Shown: positions 55,416 to 62,994 of the stretch, piece after piece
Layout: each line of letters opens with the position of its first letter
Position numbering within the stretch: the first letter of the stretch is position 1
Assembly (NCBI GenBank): GCA_002494625.1
Contig: DACH01000020.1
Location: 148,316 to 212,315, forward strand
Length of the DNA stretch: 64,000 nucleotides
Source: Archaeoglobus sp. UBA234
GTDB lineage: Archaea; Halobacteriota; Archaeoglobi; Archaeoglobales; Archaeoglobaceae
Reading direction: 5' to 3'
The notes under the pieces: model-generated
What the model was told of the DNA's origin: nothing
Database searches by the model: none
Seen by the model: the letters and a program-made list of their open reading frames with translations, nothing else
Made by a program: the position numbers and the translations under genes

Positions 55416-56091
55416 AATGCTTCGTCCTCCTCACAACTTCACTAGCTCTGATTATTTTCAGTTCATTGGAATAGTGATCAAATTCCAGCACATCATACCT
55501 CTGAAGCTCCTTGTTAAGTTTTTCGAAATCTGGGATCATCCTGCCGATATACTTAATATCCTGAGGGATCATGAACTTGAACAGATATGTGAGCTTGCAT
55601 TGACTCCAAAGCAATTTTGGGAAGTCCTGAATCCTCTGGGTTATGAAAATCAGGTTTATTCTGGAACTTCTCCCCTCCCTTGCTATTAACTCAAGCAATT
55701 CATCGGGAACATGAGGGTTTGGGTTATAGTTATGGGCTTCCTCAACGAAAACTGTAATAGGTTTTTTGGCTGAAAAAATAACATCAAGGATAGCTCGGTA
55801 ATGGTTTATCAGCTCCTTAGTTTTTGTTCTTTCGGTGGGAATGCATAGTATTTGATCGTAATTGACGAGTTTCCAATAATCGTATTGGGTGTTTGGTTTG
55901 ATTTTAAGGAGCTTCAGGTTTTTCAACGCAACCAGCCCAATATGATTCTTTGTTTTTGTATCCAGAATTATGAACCTCTTTCTCGCTTCATAGAGCTTTT
56001 CAGCCATCCAGCCAACGAAATAACTTTTTCCACCACCAGTCGGAGCAGATACCATCATGTGGACATTATCAAGGAACTTGTAATCACTCAC
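55408..56091 (-). CDS. FtsK/HerA/A32-type genome-packaging ATPase
   Basis: 227 residues. APTGGGKS at residues 16-23 is Walker A, PITVFVEEAH at 111-120 is Walker B with the catalytic Glu, and REGRSSRINLIFITQR holds the arginine and sensor residues. Size and motif layout fit the packaging ATPases of PRD1-lineage viruses, which pump DNA into preformed internal-membrane capsids. A cellular HerA would be about twice as long. With the capsid candidate this gives the pair of genes that defines the lineage. Confidence 0.82.
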   Translation of the reverse strand: MSDYKFLDNVHMMVSAPTGGGKSYFVGWMAEKLYEARKRFIILDTKTKNHIGLVALKNLKLLKIKPNTQYDYWKLVNYDQILCIPTERTKTKELINHYRAILDVIFSAKKPITVFVEEAHNYNPNPHVPDELLELIAREGRSSRINLIFITQRIQDFPKLLWSQCKLTYLFKFMIPQDIKYIGRMIPDFEKLNKELQRYDVLEFDHYSNELKIIRASEVVRRTKHYG

Positions 56092-56135
56092 CGCATCACC
56101 CCTCGGATTCCGACGGATAAATAAAAGATTATAAA

Positions 56136-56729
56136 TTATATTCCTGCAAACTCCTCATATTTAATCCTCTTAAGATATGGGCTTTCCTGAATAGCCTGTT
56201 CAATCTGCTTTTGTTTCTCATCTTCAGATTCCTTTGCAACCTCTTTAATCATCTCTTTTTGAGCTTGTTTAACTGTTTTAGGTCTATCGTTCTGGATCCT
56301 CTTTCTCTCCTTATCCTGAGATCTGTAATACCTTACTATACCTATTAATGCTGGTGCAACCGCAAAAGCTGTTAAACCTCCCCCCACAACAAGAGCAACC
56401 TTAGGATCATCCATCCCATCACTCTCAGGGAGATAATACCAAAATGCTCTATTCAGCAAAGGTTTGCCGAAATTCTCCCATAACGGTTGATTTACTTCAG
56501 GAACATCTATCCCTTGATTTCTAAGCTTTTCAGCATGCTCATCAGTATATTTGATTGTCATATCAAGCATTTCAGTAAGAGGATGAGGGGAGTCAGGAAT
56601 CTCAATTTCATCAACTTCTTCCTCTCCTTCTCTGATTGCATCTGTTCTCTCTGATGAACCCTCAGCCTTTAACTCCAGATCTGGAGTAATATCTTTATTC
56701 AACTGCTCAAAGATTTCCTCATCATTCAT
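56136..56729 (-). CDS. Viral 197-residue single-pass membrane protein
   Basis: An acidic N-terminal domain (residues 1-100), one helix at 111-132 (VALVVGGGLTAFAVAPALIGIV) and a basic, coiled C-terminal part rich in Lys, Glu and Gln. It overlaps the 54-residue gene (TGATG-type junction). Likely in the virion membrane. Family not recognised. Confidence 0.6.
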   Translation of the reverse strand: MNDEEIFEQLNKDITPDLELKAEGSSERTDAIREGEEEVDEIEIPDSPHPLTEMLDMTIKYTDEHAEKLRNQGIDVPEVNQPLWENFGKPLLNRAFWYYLPESDGMDDPKVALVVGGGLTAFAVAPALIGIVRYYRSQDKERKRIQNDRPKTVKQAQKEMIKEVAKESEDEKQKQIEQAIQESPYLKRIKYEEFAGI

Positions 56730-56890
56730 CTATCTTCCTCCTTCTTGATCAAAAAATAGATCTGATAACCCTCAATCTCAAGCTTTCCCTTAATTCCTTC
56801 CTCCTTCAATTTCTGTTTAACATCATCTCTTTCAAGGAATGATGTTATCTGCTCCATCACCTGATTCAAAGCTTTGAAGGATCCGAACAT
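56726..56890 (-). CDS. Viral 54-residue protein
   Basis: Starts MFGSFKALNQVMEQITSFLE and ends with a charged strand-like part (GYQIYFLIKKEEDR). Its stop overlaps the start of the next gene and it begins six bases after the previous one. Helical and acidic; function unknown. Confidence 0.55.
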   Translation of the reverse strand: MFGSFKALNQVMEQITSFLERDDVKQKLKEEGIKGKLEIEGYQIYFLIKKEEDR

Positions 56891-56896
56891 AAATCT

Positions 56897-57439
56897 TCAC
56901 CCTAAAGCTGAGTATGGATCGAATCCTTGATCTTGCACATCAACATCTTGGATCATTTTCTTGCTCTTTCTTTCTCCAATCCCTCTCAGAATGAAGATCA
57001 AGAACAGAAATAGAACACCTACCGCTATTACCCCTGTTCCAACTTTGGATCCTATCGCTTTAAACCCTCTTTTGATTGAAAATTTTGCTGAAAATCCTTT
57101 TTTCTCCCCTATTTCTTCTTCTCTTGCTTCATTATTCTTCTGCTCATCCCTCTTTTCTTTTTCTTTATTCTTCTTTCTCTTGCTCTTCTTTTTAGGTTTA
57201 TCCTCTATCAACTTGTTGATTGCTGAATCATCCAGCTCAAAGAAATCATCAACACTTGCTGAATCTGTTGATTCAACATCAACATTAGCCTCAACATTGG
57301 CAGAATCAACCTTATCAACCTTATCAACTTCTTCAACCCTTACAGATTTGCAGATCGAGCATTGTGGTCTTTTTGCGTTAGTTTCCCATGTATGCCCACA
57401 ATTTAAACAAACAACATTTTTCTTATCAACTTCCTCCAT
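56897..57439 (-). CDS. Viral zinc-ribbon membrane protein
   Basis: 180 residues. C11, C14, C27 and C30 make a zinc ribbon. Residues 33-75 are acidic repeats with VDKVDKVDSANVEANVDVE, then a Lys/Glu-rich spacer and one membrane helix near 135-152 (VIAVGVLFLFLIFIL). A conserved promoter motif is 25 bases upstream. The mixture suggests a membrane anchor for DNA or protein contacts. Confidence 0.6.
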   Translation of the reverse strand: MEEVDKKNVVCLNCGHTWETNAKRPQCSICKSVRVEEVDKVDKVDSANVEANVDVESTDSASVDDFFELDDSAINKLIEDKPKKKSKRKKNKEKEKRDEQKNNEAREEEIGEKKGFSAKFSIKRGFKAIGSKVGTGVIAVGVLFLFLIFILRGIGERKSKKMIQDVDVQDQGFDPYSALG

Positions 57440-57463
57440 GTTGATAAGTGTTGATTGATAGCT

Positions 57464-57481
57464 CTTTTACAATTCGTGTTG
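57464..57481 (-). promoter_or_regulatory. Conserved viral promoter motif, copy 3
   Basis: Minus-strand CAACACGAATTGTAAAAG, 25 bases before the zinc-ribbon gene. It shares CACGAATTGT with copy 1. Confidence 0.5.
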
Positions 57482-57545
57482 AATCTGAGTTGAATCAACT
57501 TTTTAGTTATTCATCTACTCAACAAATCAACAAAATAAAAAAAAA

Positions 57546-58175
57546 TCAACAAATCAACTCTCTAACAACTAAATAATCAATCAGAGGTTTAACTAAATTA
57601 ATCCGTTCATCCAAATCATGGGTTTTAAGTTCAATGATTGGATCCACATAGGCTTCAGCCAATTGCTTAATCACAAATGCTTGAATCTCTCTGTATGGGA
57701 GATCTGGTGTTCTGAACCCATCATCAACATCAATGTTATTAGGTAGTGGTGGAGTTATCACAATAGCATCATAGATTTTCCCGTGAGTTAGTTTCCTAAC
57801 TCTTATATACTCCTCCAGTTTGTTGAAATATTCGTTTAGGGTTTTGAAATCCTTGTTACAGTAAAAGAGAGTGAAGAATTCATTGCCGAAAAGTGTTCTA
57901 TCGCTTAAAACTATCTCGTGGTTAGATAACATGATGTCTTCTTTCAAGTAATGTTCTATCAAGCATTTTCTTTGAAATTCTATGAGTTTAGAGCTTTCTC
58001 TTAATTCTGTAAGGCTTGTGAACCCTTTTTTCTTAAACTCCTTGAAAACCTCTCTCCCAACTTCCTGAACAACCCCGACATCATAGCCTTCTTTCTCAAG
58101 GATTTTTGTAAGCTCGTTTATGAGGGTTGTTTTACCCCCACCTGAGGATCCATCAAAACCTATTATTATACTCAA
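57546..58175 (-). CDS. Viral P-loop nucleotide kinase-like protein
   Basis: 209 residues. GSSGGGKTT at residues 9-17 is Walker A and LSDRTLFGNEF carries a conserved D-R like the DR(Y/S) motif of deoxynucleoside and thymidylate kinases and AAA_28/NadR-type kinases. PYREIQAFVIKQLAEAYVDPIIEL resembles the C-terminal region of that group. It may supply nucleotides for viral DNA synthesis; the substrate is open. Confidence 0.65.
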   Translation of the reverse strand: MSIIIGFDGSSGGGKTTLINELTKILEKEGYDVGVVQEVGREVFKEFKKKGFTSLTELRESSKLIEFQRKCLIEHYLKEDIMLSNHEIVLSDRTLFGNEFFTLFYCNKDFKTLNEYFNKLEEYIRVRKLTHGKIYDAIVITPPLPNNIDVDDGFRTPDLPYREIQAFVIKQLAEAYVDPIIELKTHDLDERINLVKPLIDYLVVRELIC

Positions 58176-58240
58176 TTACTGCACCCCCTTTAATTCAAAA
58201 AGATTTTTGGGAGGATCCTCCACACTATTGTTATACTCAA
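58176..58240 (-). pseudogene. Remnant tail of a duplicated 91-residue gene
   Basis: The minus strand encodes SVEDPPKNLFELKGVQ and a stop, close to the end of the neighbouring gene (EEKIPPNNHFEFKEVQ, stop). Both are followed by the same GTGCAGTAATTGAGTATAA. A tandem duplicate has lost all but its last codons. Confidence 0.6.
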
Positions 58241-58516
58241 TTACTGCACTTCTTTAAACTCAAAGTGGTTATTTGGTGGAATCTTCTCCTCATCTTCGTC
58301 ATCCCATTCTTCCGCTCCCTCTTCCATCTGTGCCTTGCAATCGAAAATATCTTCTTCAATACCATAGTAAACTCCATAATCGAATTTGTTATCGAGCTCT
58401 TTGAGTAATCTACCAATTGCTATTGCAACTTCCATAACATCAAGATCTTCTTTTACATAGACCTCCAGAAGTAATTTAACTACCTTCTCTCTCTTCTTCC
58501 TTTGCTTTACCATCAT
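58241..58516 (-). CDS. Viral 91-residue acidic protein
   Basis: Helical N-terminal part with basic start (VKQRKKREKVVKLLLEVYV), then an acidic region including AEEWDDEDEEK. No known domain. It overlaps the stop of the HNH gene by four bases. A duplicated remnant of its 3' end follows. Confidence 0.55.
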   Translation of the reverse strand: MMVKQRKKREKVVKLLLEVYVKEDLDVMEVAIAIGRLLKELDNKFDYGVYYGIEEDIFDCKAQMEEGAEEWDDEDEEKIPPNNHFEFKEVQ

Positions 58517-59028
58517 TCTAAAACCCCCCTATCCTCAACTCCTTCAAGATCAACATGAAAACAATCCAGACAGACCCAGCCTGCAACCTTCCATGTAGCT
58601 GAACCATTGATTTGGCGTCTAATGTATATTCTCTTCATATTATTTCCACAAATGGCACAATTTTGATGTTTACCTCTGGTTTTCTGCCCCTTAAGATGCA
58701 AGAAAAACGGTAGAACTTCAATGATTTTAATTGCTTGACAGCTCAAACAAATCCATCCAATTCTCCTCATTGTGGCTTTTTTACAATATTGGTATTTAAC
58801 GAAAATAGCCCTCATGAATTGCCCACATTTGCAGATTTCTGATTTTCCTCTCTTTTTAGAGTTAATCCAATCATCATATTTCCTGAAAAGTGGATAATCG
58901 TCAGGAGACTTATGAACTTTACAATGGCATTGAGGGCATAGCTCAACAGTTACATCCATTTTGTAAGATATGTGATGGGTGTGGAGTTTTTCTGAAGCTT
59001 TTCCGCAAATCTCACAGGATCCGCTCAC
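58513..59028 (-). CDS. Viral HNH-like zinc protein
   Basis: About 171 residues. CEICGKASEKLHTHHISY followed by ELCPQCHCKVH is an HNH-type fold with two zinc-binding CxxC pairs and the His pair. Further CxC, CxxC and CAICG sets form two zinc ribbons. I use the GTG at 59028 because it overlaps the previous stop (GTGA) and GGAGGTGGGG lies in front; an ATG 18 bases upstream is an alternative. It could be a nicking or homing-type nuclease, or only a DNA-binding protein. Confidence 0.6.
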   Translation of the reverse strand: MSGSCEICGKASEKLHTHHISYKMDVTVELCPQCHCKVHKSPDDYPLFRKYDDWINSKKRGKSEICKCGQFMRAIFVKYQYCKKATMRRIGWICLSCQAIKIIEVLPFFLHLKGQKTRGKHQNCAICGNNMKRIYIRRQINGSATWKVAGWVCLDCFHVDLEGVEDRGVLE

Positions 59029-59252
59029 TTTCTCCCCACCTCCCAAGAAGGTTTTACATCAAACCCTTCAGCCTTTAACTCCTCGACGATCTGTTCAAGT
59101 AAGAAGGTTATGAGATTTTGAATCGTCCCCTTCCTAAGAATATCTGCAACTTGTTCAGCCTCCTCATACAATTTCCTTTCAAGAATAATGGAGAGTCTTA
59201 CAGGAGTATTGGTTAATCTATCAGGAATTACGAACCTCACATTTTTAGACAT
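59025..59252 (-). CDS. Viral ribbon-helix-helix-like regulator
   Basis: 75 residues. NVRFVIPDRLTNTPVRLSIILERKLYEEAEQVADILRKGTIQNLITFLLEQIVEEL looks like a strand and two helices of the ribbon-helix-helix type, although the strand is offset. It overlaps genes on both sides (8 and 4 bases). Confidence 0.5.
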   Translation of the reverse strand: MSKNVRFVIPDRLTNTPVRLSIILERKLYEEAEQVADILRKGTIQNLITFLLEQIVEELKAEGFDVKPSWEVGRK

Positions 59253-59901
59253 ATTCCTCCCTCCTTACATCCCTAATCATATTTCGAACTGCTTTTTTTG
59301 TGAGAATAAGCCCAAAATCTGAAACTTTTTCAGTTACTTCATCAAGAGAATCTCCTGCTTCATATCTATCAGTAATGTAAGATTTTAGCTCTGTTTTTTC
59401 TTCTTGATCTTTTTCTTTTTCAATTCCGATTTCTTGTAGCCCATATTTTTCCCTTAAATCCTTTTCTGGAACATATTTCTTCAGATAATTTATAATCCAC
59501 TCTGTTTTAACCTCAAAAAGAATGTTTCTACCGTATCCTTTTTTGCTCTTCAAGAATCCTTCCCCAATCAGAAATCCATGGATATATTTCTTGATCGTTC
59601 TCTGATCAAACCCATAATTATCCATCACATAATTCTTCAGATCTGAATAGAGGACTTCATGTGGATAGTTGTTAAGCAACCATACGAGTAATCCAATATG
59701 TCTTTTGTTTGGCTTTGAAAGTTTGTGTTCAAATTCTTGCGTGTGTGCAGGTTGAGAATCTTTAAGGTATTCGTCTAAAGCTCTTGTTACTTCCTCTCCT
59801 AAAGAACCCTTTAGCTGACCGTATTTAGCTACAACATAGTTCTTAAAGGCTAACCAGACTTCTCTTTCCACCTGAACATTTATTTTAACTGGATCTTTCA
59901 T
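59245..59901 (-). CDS. Viral DNA-binding protein with N-terminal ribbon-helix-helix and winged-helix region (candidate replication initiator or regulator)
   Basis: About 218 residues from the ATG at 59901, which follows AAAGGAGGTATCTA; the longer frame has an ATG 63 bases upstream without a ribosome site. KINVQVEREVWLAFKNYVVAKYG resembles a ribbon-helix-helix strand and helix. LVWLLNNYPHEVLYSDLKNYVMDNYGFDQRTIKKYIHGFLIGEGFLKSKKG fits a winged helix. The 383-bp repeat-rich, AT-rich region directly upstream makes it a candidate initiator acting at an adjacent origin, or an autoregulator. Confidence 0.6.
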   Translation of the reverse strand: MKDPVKINVQVEREVWLAFKNYVVAKYGQLKGSLGEEVTRALDEYLKDSQPAHTQEFEHKLSKPNKRHIGLLVWLLNNYPHEVLYSDLKNYVMDNYGFDQRTIKKYIHGFLIGEGFLKSKKGYGRNILFEVKTEWIINYLKKYVPEKDLREKYGLQEIGIEKEKDQEEKTELKSYITDRYEAGDSLDEVTEKVSDFGLILTKKAVRNMIRDVRREEYV

Positions 59902-60284
59902 TAGATACCTCCTTTGGAAAAAGAGTATAGTTACAAAAACATGCAAATATCTTCCCAAATGCAAAAATTTTTGAAATTTTTGCAGAATTCTTCTTGTCTT
60001 CTTTTAATTCTTCTTGTCTTCCCAACTGCAAAAATAGTATAGTAATAATAGGGAATCTATGTAGTTGAGAAGAATTCTGCAAGGAAATAATTTCCCTGAG
60101 AGCTTCTTTAGTGGTTATGGAGTATACTTTCGTGCATGGTGCACACACACAAATTCGTGCAACAAATTTTTGCATGTGTGTGTAGGTGATCTTAGTTGTG
60201 GTAGATGGTATCCAGATCAATGTTATGGTAGGTGATATATGGATCAATGGATTCATAAGTTTAGGGAGCAAGGAGATCAAAAGA
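59902..60284. other. Repeat-rich non-coding region, candidate viral replication origin
   Basis: 383 bases without a supported gene. AATTCTTCTTGTCTTC occurs twice in tandem near 59990-60025; CTTCCCAA-TGCAAAAAT occurs twice (near 59953 and 60020); and GCAAAAATTTTTG with AAATTTTTGCA are mirrored. Farther right CACACACA and TGTGTGTG face each other around 60140-60182, and AGGTGATCTT (60185) is the inverse of AAGATCACCT (60281-60290). Such iteron-like and inverted repeats beside a DNA-binding gene suit an origin or a complex promoter. Confidence 0.45.
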
Positions 60285-60443
60285 TCACCTCAGGAATCTT
60301 CCATTAAATCTTCTCACCTTTCGATATACTCTCTGACAATCCATAATGCATTTAGGATCGCATTCTTCCGAAGGGATCAGTCGTCCGTTAAGTCTCTTAC
60401 ATTTGAGCCAACTCTCTGTAACTTCTATTACTCTACTCCTCAT
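60285..60443 (-). CDS. Viral 52-residue Cys-containing basic protein
   Basis: Begins MRSRVIEVTESWLKCKRLNG and contains ECDPKCIMDC, so four cysteines may bind zinc. GGAGGTATCAAG precedes the start, and the gene overlaps the stop of the zinc-finger gene. Small, but the ribosome site is strong. Confidence 0.5.
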   Translation of the reverse strand: MRSRVIEVTESWLKCKRLNGRLIPSEECDPKCIMDCQRVYRKVRRFNGRFLR

Positions 60444-60754
60444 CTTGATACCTCCTGATTTTTGAATCCTCTGATTTCAGATTCTCTCAGATTCTCTAAA
60501 TCATCAAGAATCTCCATTGCCTTATCCCTTAGATTTCTGAGCTTACTGCTGTTCCTTGCGTTAATTTTCCCTAAAGTAGCGTAAAGAATTAGGTGTAGAT
60601 CATCCTTCTCCGAGTTCATAGCTAAATGGTGGATCAAGTTTTTGAAATACTCCCTGCAAACTGGGCAATAGCCTTCTCTCGTATGAACTTTGATATGCTT
60701 CTGTAACCCCAACAAGGTTTTAACTTCCGTGCTACAAAATGGGCAGATCAACAT
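60440..60754 (-). CDS. Viral C2H2-type zinc-finger protein
   Basis: 104 residues. LICPFCSTEVKTLLGLQKHIKVH is a classical C2H2 finger (CxxC-x12-HxxxH), and YCPVCREYFKNLIHHL a second, shorter one. The rest is helical and basic. C2H2 fingers are common in archaeal viruses, where they bind DNA as regulators. Confidence 0.72.
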   Translation of the reverse strand: MLICPFCSTEVKTLLGLQKHIKVHTREGYCPVCREYFKNLIHHLAMNSEKDDLHLILYATLGKINARNSSKLRNLRDKAMEILDDLENLRESEIRGFKNQEVSR

Positions 60755-60758
60755 TGAT

Positions 60759-61334
60759 TTACCACCCTCTTAAAAGATCCTTGAAAAATTGAACAACCTC
60801 CCGTTCGCCCATATTCTTTGCTTCCTCTATTGGAGCTAATGCGTAAGAGGTTCTCGTATGTCCTTCCCCTAATTTCTGTATTTTCCATCCATTTGAGATG
60901 GGTAAGAGAATGTAACGACCTTTTGGTAGATGGTAAAAATAGTAAAACTTGTTTAATCCGAGTTTCCTCTTGATGTCAAGTAATGTGATATATTGGCTGG
61001 CATTTATCGGTACATATTTTTGATAGAAGGCATCCCTTCTATATTTCTGCTCTAATCCTGCAATAACTCTTCCGTCCTTGTGAATTATCGTATCTATGTC
61101 TGTTATACTTATTTTCATGCTTCCCTGAGCTTTCAGGAGTATGTGGCTTGTTTTCAGGTTAGTTTTTAACTCATCAAGCTTGTTAATTACGAATTGAAGC
61201 CCATCAATTACCTCTTGATTCCCGTTAAGAGTCATAAGCTCTAAAATTTTGGAGTTAATGATACTCTTTGCAAGATCAATAGCCTGCATAGAATAATCAA
61301 TTGAGTTTTCTTTAATGAGATCTATCTTATTCAT
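60759..61334 (-). CDS. Viral 191-residue protein, possible PD-(D/E)xK nuclease
   Basis: The N-terminal half is helical. The centre ITDIDTIIHKDGRVIAGLEQKYRRDAF places Asp, Glu and Lys in the order and spacing of a PD-(D/E)xK nuclease core, and YVPINASQYITLLDIKRKLG follows as in some viral nucleases. Start at 61334 is set by GGGGGAG before the ATG, which overlaps the end of the previous gene. The nuclease call is tentative. Confidence 0.5.
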   Translation of the reverse strand: MNKIDLIKENSIDYSMQAIDLAKSIINSKILELMTLNGNQEVIDGLQFVINKLDELKTNLKTSHILLKAQGSMKISITDIDTIIHKDGRVIAGLEQKYRRDAFYQKYVPINASQYITLLDIKRKLGLNKFYYFYHLPKGRYILLPISNGWKIQKLGEGHTRTSYALAPIEEAKNMGEREVVQFFKDLLRGW

Positions 61335-61632
61335 CGTATCTCCCCCTTGTTGCACCTATTTCTTCAGCAAGCTTATCGTATTGCTCTATGCACCTAAGGA
61401 TGTCTTCTTGAAAATCCTCAACTTTTTTCAGCTTCTTATTTTCGAGAATAGTTGAATCTACGAACTTAATTATGTGCCCTTCCTTTGCAATACCATATAC
61501 TTCAAAAACAACCTCAACATTCCGTATAATCCCTCCAAAAGTTTCTAAATTCGTTAGAATTTGATATCTAAGCCTACAACCACCTCTCAAGACATCTTTG
61601 AACTCATCAAGATCGTGAACAACTTCAATCAT
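61327..61632 (-). CDS. Viral 101-residue protein of unknown function
   Basis: Mixed alpha-beta; a beta-like middle (NVEVVFEVYGIAKEGHIIKFVD) and a helical end (EDILRCIEQYDKLAEEIG). No domain recognised. It overlaps the nuclease-like gene. Confidence 0.5.
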   Translation of the reverse strand: MIEVVHDLDEFKDVLRGGCRLRYQILTNLETFGGIIRNVEVVFEVYGIAKEGHIIKFVDSTILENKKLKKVEDFQEDILRCIEQYDKLAEEIGATRGRYDE

Positions 61633-61684
61633 ATAACCCCCTCCAAAAAATTAAGAAGAATTGGATTCTCGTTGAACCCTCACT

Positions 61685-61930
61685 TTACGCCCCCAGAACT
61701 CTCTTGATCTTCAGAATCTTCTCTGTAACTTCCTTCTTCTTTTGATCGAGTTCCTCAATCTGCTTCTCGTGTTCTCTAATCTCCATTTCGATCTTATCGA
61801 GTATTTCAATGCCCTCTTCAATCAGTTCTTCAAAAACGCCCAATACAGATTCAACCCTATCGAAAAATCCCAAAACCTCATCTACAACTTTCTTAATCGA
61901 TTTTCCTCTAAACCTAAACCAACCAAACAT
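61685..61930 (-). CDS. Viral coiled-coil protein
   Basis: 81 residues, nearly all heptad-like (ILDKIEMEIREHEKQIEELDQKKKEVTEKILKIK in parts), with an N-terminal FGWFRFRG patch that may touch the membrane. It starts right after the stop of a 35-residue membrane protein. Confidence 0.5.
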   Translation of the reverse strand: MFGWFRFRGKSIKKVVDEVLGFFDRVESVLGVFEELIEEGIEILDKIEMEIREHEKQIEELDQKKKEVTEKILKIKRVLGA

Positions 61931-62038
61931 TCAAATCCCCCCTATTAAGCTCAAACCTTTCTGCACTTCCCACATGAACCAAACAAGCCCAATTAAGAGC
62001 AGTAGAAGGGAAAAAATGTATGCAAGAATTCCCTTCAT
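61931..62038 (-). CDS. Viral 35-residue membrane protein
   Basis: MKGILAYIFSLLLLLIGLVW starts a single membrane helix. Its ATG overlaps the stop of the ribbon-helix-helix gene, and its stop is followed directly by the coiled-coil start, so it is part of one leftward unit. Confidence 0.5.
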   Translation of the reverse strand: MKGILAYIFSLLLLLIGLVWFMWEVQKGLSLIGGI

Positions 62039-62283
62039 ACAGCCTCACCTTCGAAAACCTCCGTATCTGCTTCAGCATCGATAAAAGAGTTGTTTCTGTT
62101 GTGTTTGTTTTCTCGAACTTTATTCTCGATTTGAATTATTTTATCTCTAACTGCATCCCTTACAAAATCGGGAACTGAAAGAAATCCAAGATTTCTGTTC
62201 TCTTTAACGATTCTCTGTATCTCGTTGTAAAGCTCTATAGGTAGAGGGATGTATTTCGTCTTTTTCTTTTCTACCATACTCAT
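62035..62283 (-). CDS. Ribbon-helix-helix regulator, leftward member of a divergent pair
   Basis: 82 residues. KYIPLPIELYNEIQRIVKENRNLGFLSVPDFVRDAVRDKI is a ribbon-helix-helix domain (strand YIPLP, then two helices). It is closely related to the protein encoded divergently at 62386, sharing GFLSVPDF-DAVRDKI against GYSSITDF-DAVRDKI. It leads the long leftward transcription unit. Confidence 0.75.
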   Translation of the reverse strand: MSMVEKKKTKYIPLPIELYNEIQRIVKENRNLGFLSVPDFVRDAVRDKIIQIENKVRENKHNRNNSFIDAEADTEVFEGEAV

Positions 62284-62385
62284 ATGGTATGCATATGGTT
62301 AAGTATTAATAAGCTTTGTGGTTTTGATGTGGTATGGGTATGGTTAAATCACAAATTATATCAATACCATAGACATACTATATCT
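62284..62385. promoter_or_regulatory. Divergent promoter-operator region with repeated TATGGT boxes
   Basis: 102 bases between two paralogous ribbon-helix-helix genes. TATGGT or its complement ACCATA occurs about six times in and around it, including CATATGGTATGCATATGG and ATACCATAGACATAC. The arrangement suits cooperative binding by the two regulators and a switch between leftward and rightward expression. Confidence 0.55.
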
Positions 62386-62652
62386 ATGCCAATTGGAAAA
62401 TACAAGGGAATCAGCATACCCAAAGAGATGTTCGAGGAAGTAGAAAAGGTAATCAAGGAACATCCAGAACTTGGGTATTCTTCCATTACTGATTTCATTA
62501 AAGATGCTGTTCGTGATAAAATAACTGAAATAAGGAAGATTCATGCAAAATCAGCAGAAGAAATCGCTGAAGAATTCGAAAATTGGAGTGAGGATGAAAA
62601 AAAGAAAAGATTGGTTAAAGAAACAGATATAGGTGAAGAAGACATCTTTTAA
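62386..62652 (+). CDS. Ribbon-helix-helix regulator, rightward member of a divergent pair
   Basis: 88 residues from the ATG at 62386; the open frame extends upstream to 62284 but only through the operator region. GISIPKEMFEEVEKVIKEHPELGYSSITDFIKDAVRDKITEI is a ribbon-helix-helix domain. The tail is acidic. It probably represses its own and the leftward promoter. Confidence 0.75.
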   Translation: MPIGKYKGISIPKEMFEEVEKVIKEHPELGYSSITDFIKDAVRDKITEIRKIHAKSAEEIAEEFENWSEDEKKKRLVKETDIGEEDIF

Positions 62653-62673
62653 GTTTTTAAGGGAGGATAACCC

Positions 62674-62994
62674 ATGATGTCTTCCATAGAAGTTGGTGAG
62701 AAGAAATTATGGGTTGAATTTGCAATTAAAACCACAAAAAAGGTAAGAGAATACCATTACGATGATTTTACAAGAATTGTTGAAATTGAGAATCGCCCAG
62801 AAAGTATCGAAATTTGGGGAGTTTACGAATATGGGGATGTTGCAACCCAGATATTCAAGACGATCTCGAAATTATTTGAACAAGATTTGAGTAGGGAGGA
62901 GATTTTAGAATACATCCAGAAGGTTTATGGATTGAATGAGAAGGATGCGAAAGAATTGTTTGATTATGCGGAATGGGTTTTGTTTAGTGGGTGA
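62674..62994 (+). CDS. Viral 106-residue protein of unknown function
   Basis: Alpha-beta protein: a beta-like first half (KKLWVEFAIKTTKKVREYHYDDFTRIVEIE) and a helical second half. It is preceded by AAGGGAGGATAAC. Its TGA at 62992 is followed by an open stretch in the same frame that runs into the next gene. Confidence 0.55.
   Translation: MMSSIEVGEKKLWVEFAIKTTKKVREYHYDDFTRIVEIENRPESIEIWGVYEYGDVATQIFKTISKLFEQDLSREEILEYIQKVYGLNEKDAKELFDYAEWVLFSG

Noticed and set aside
59885..60280. 131-residue minus-strand frame across the candidate origin
   Set aside because: It has no ribosome site or recognisable domain, is full of low-complexity sequence and overlaps the start of a better supported gene in another frame.
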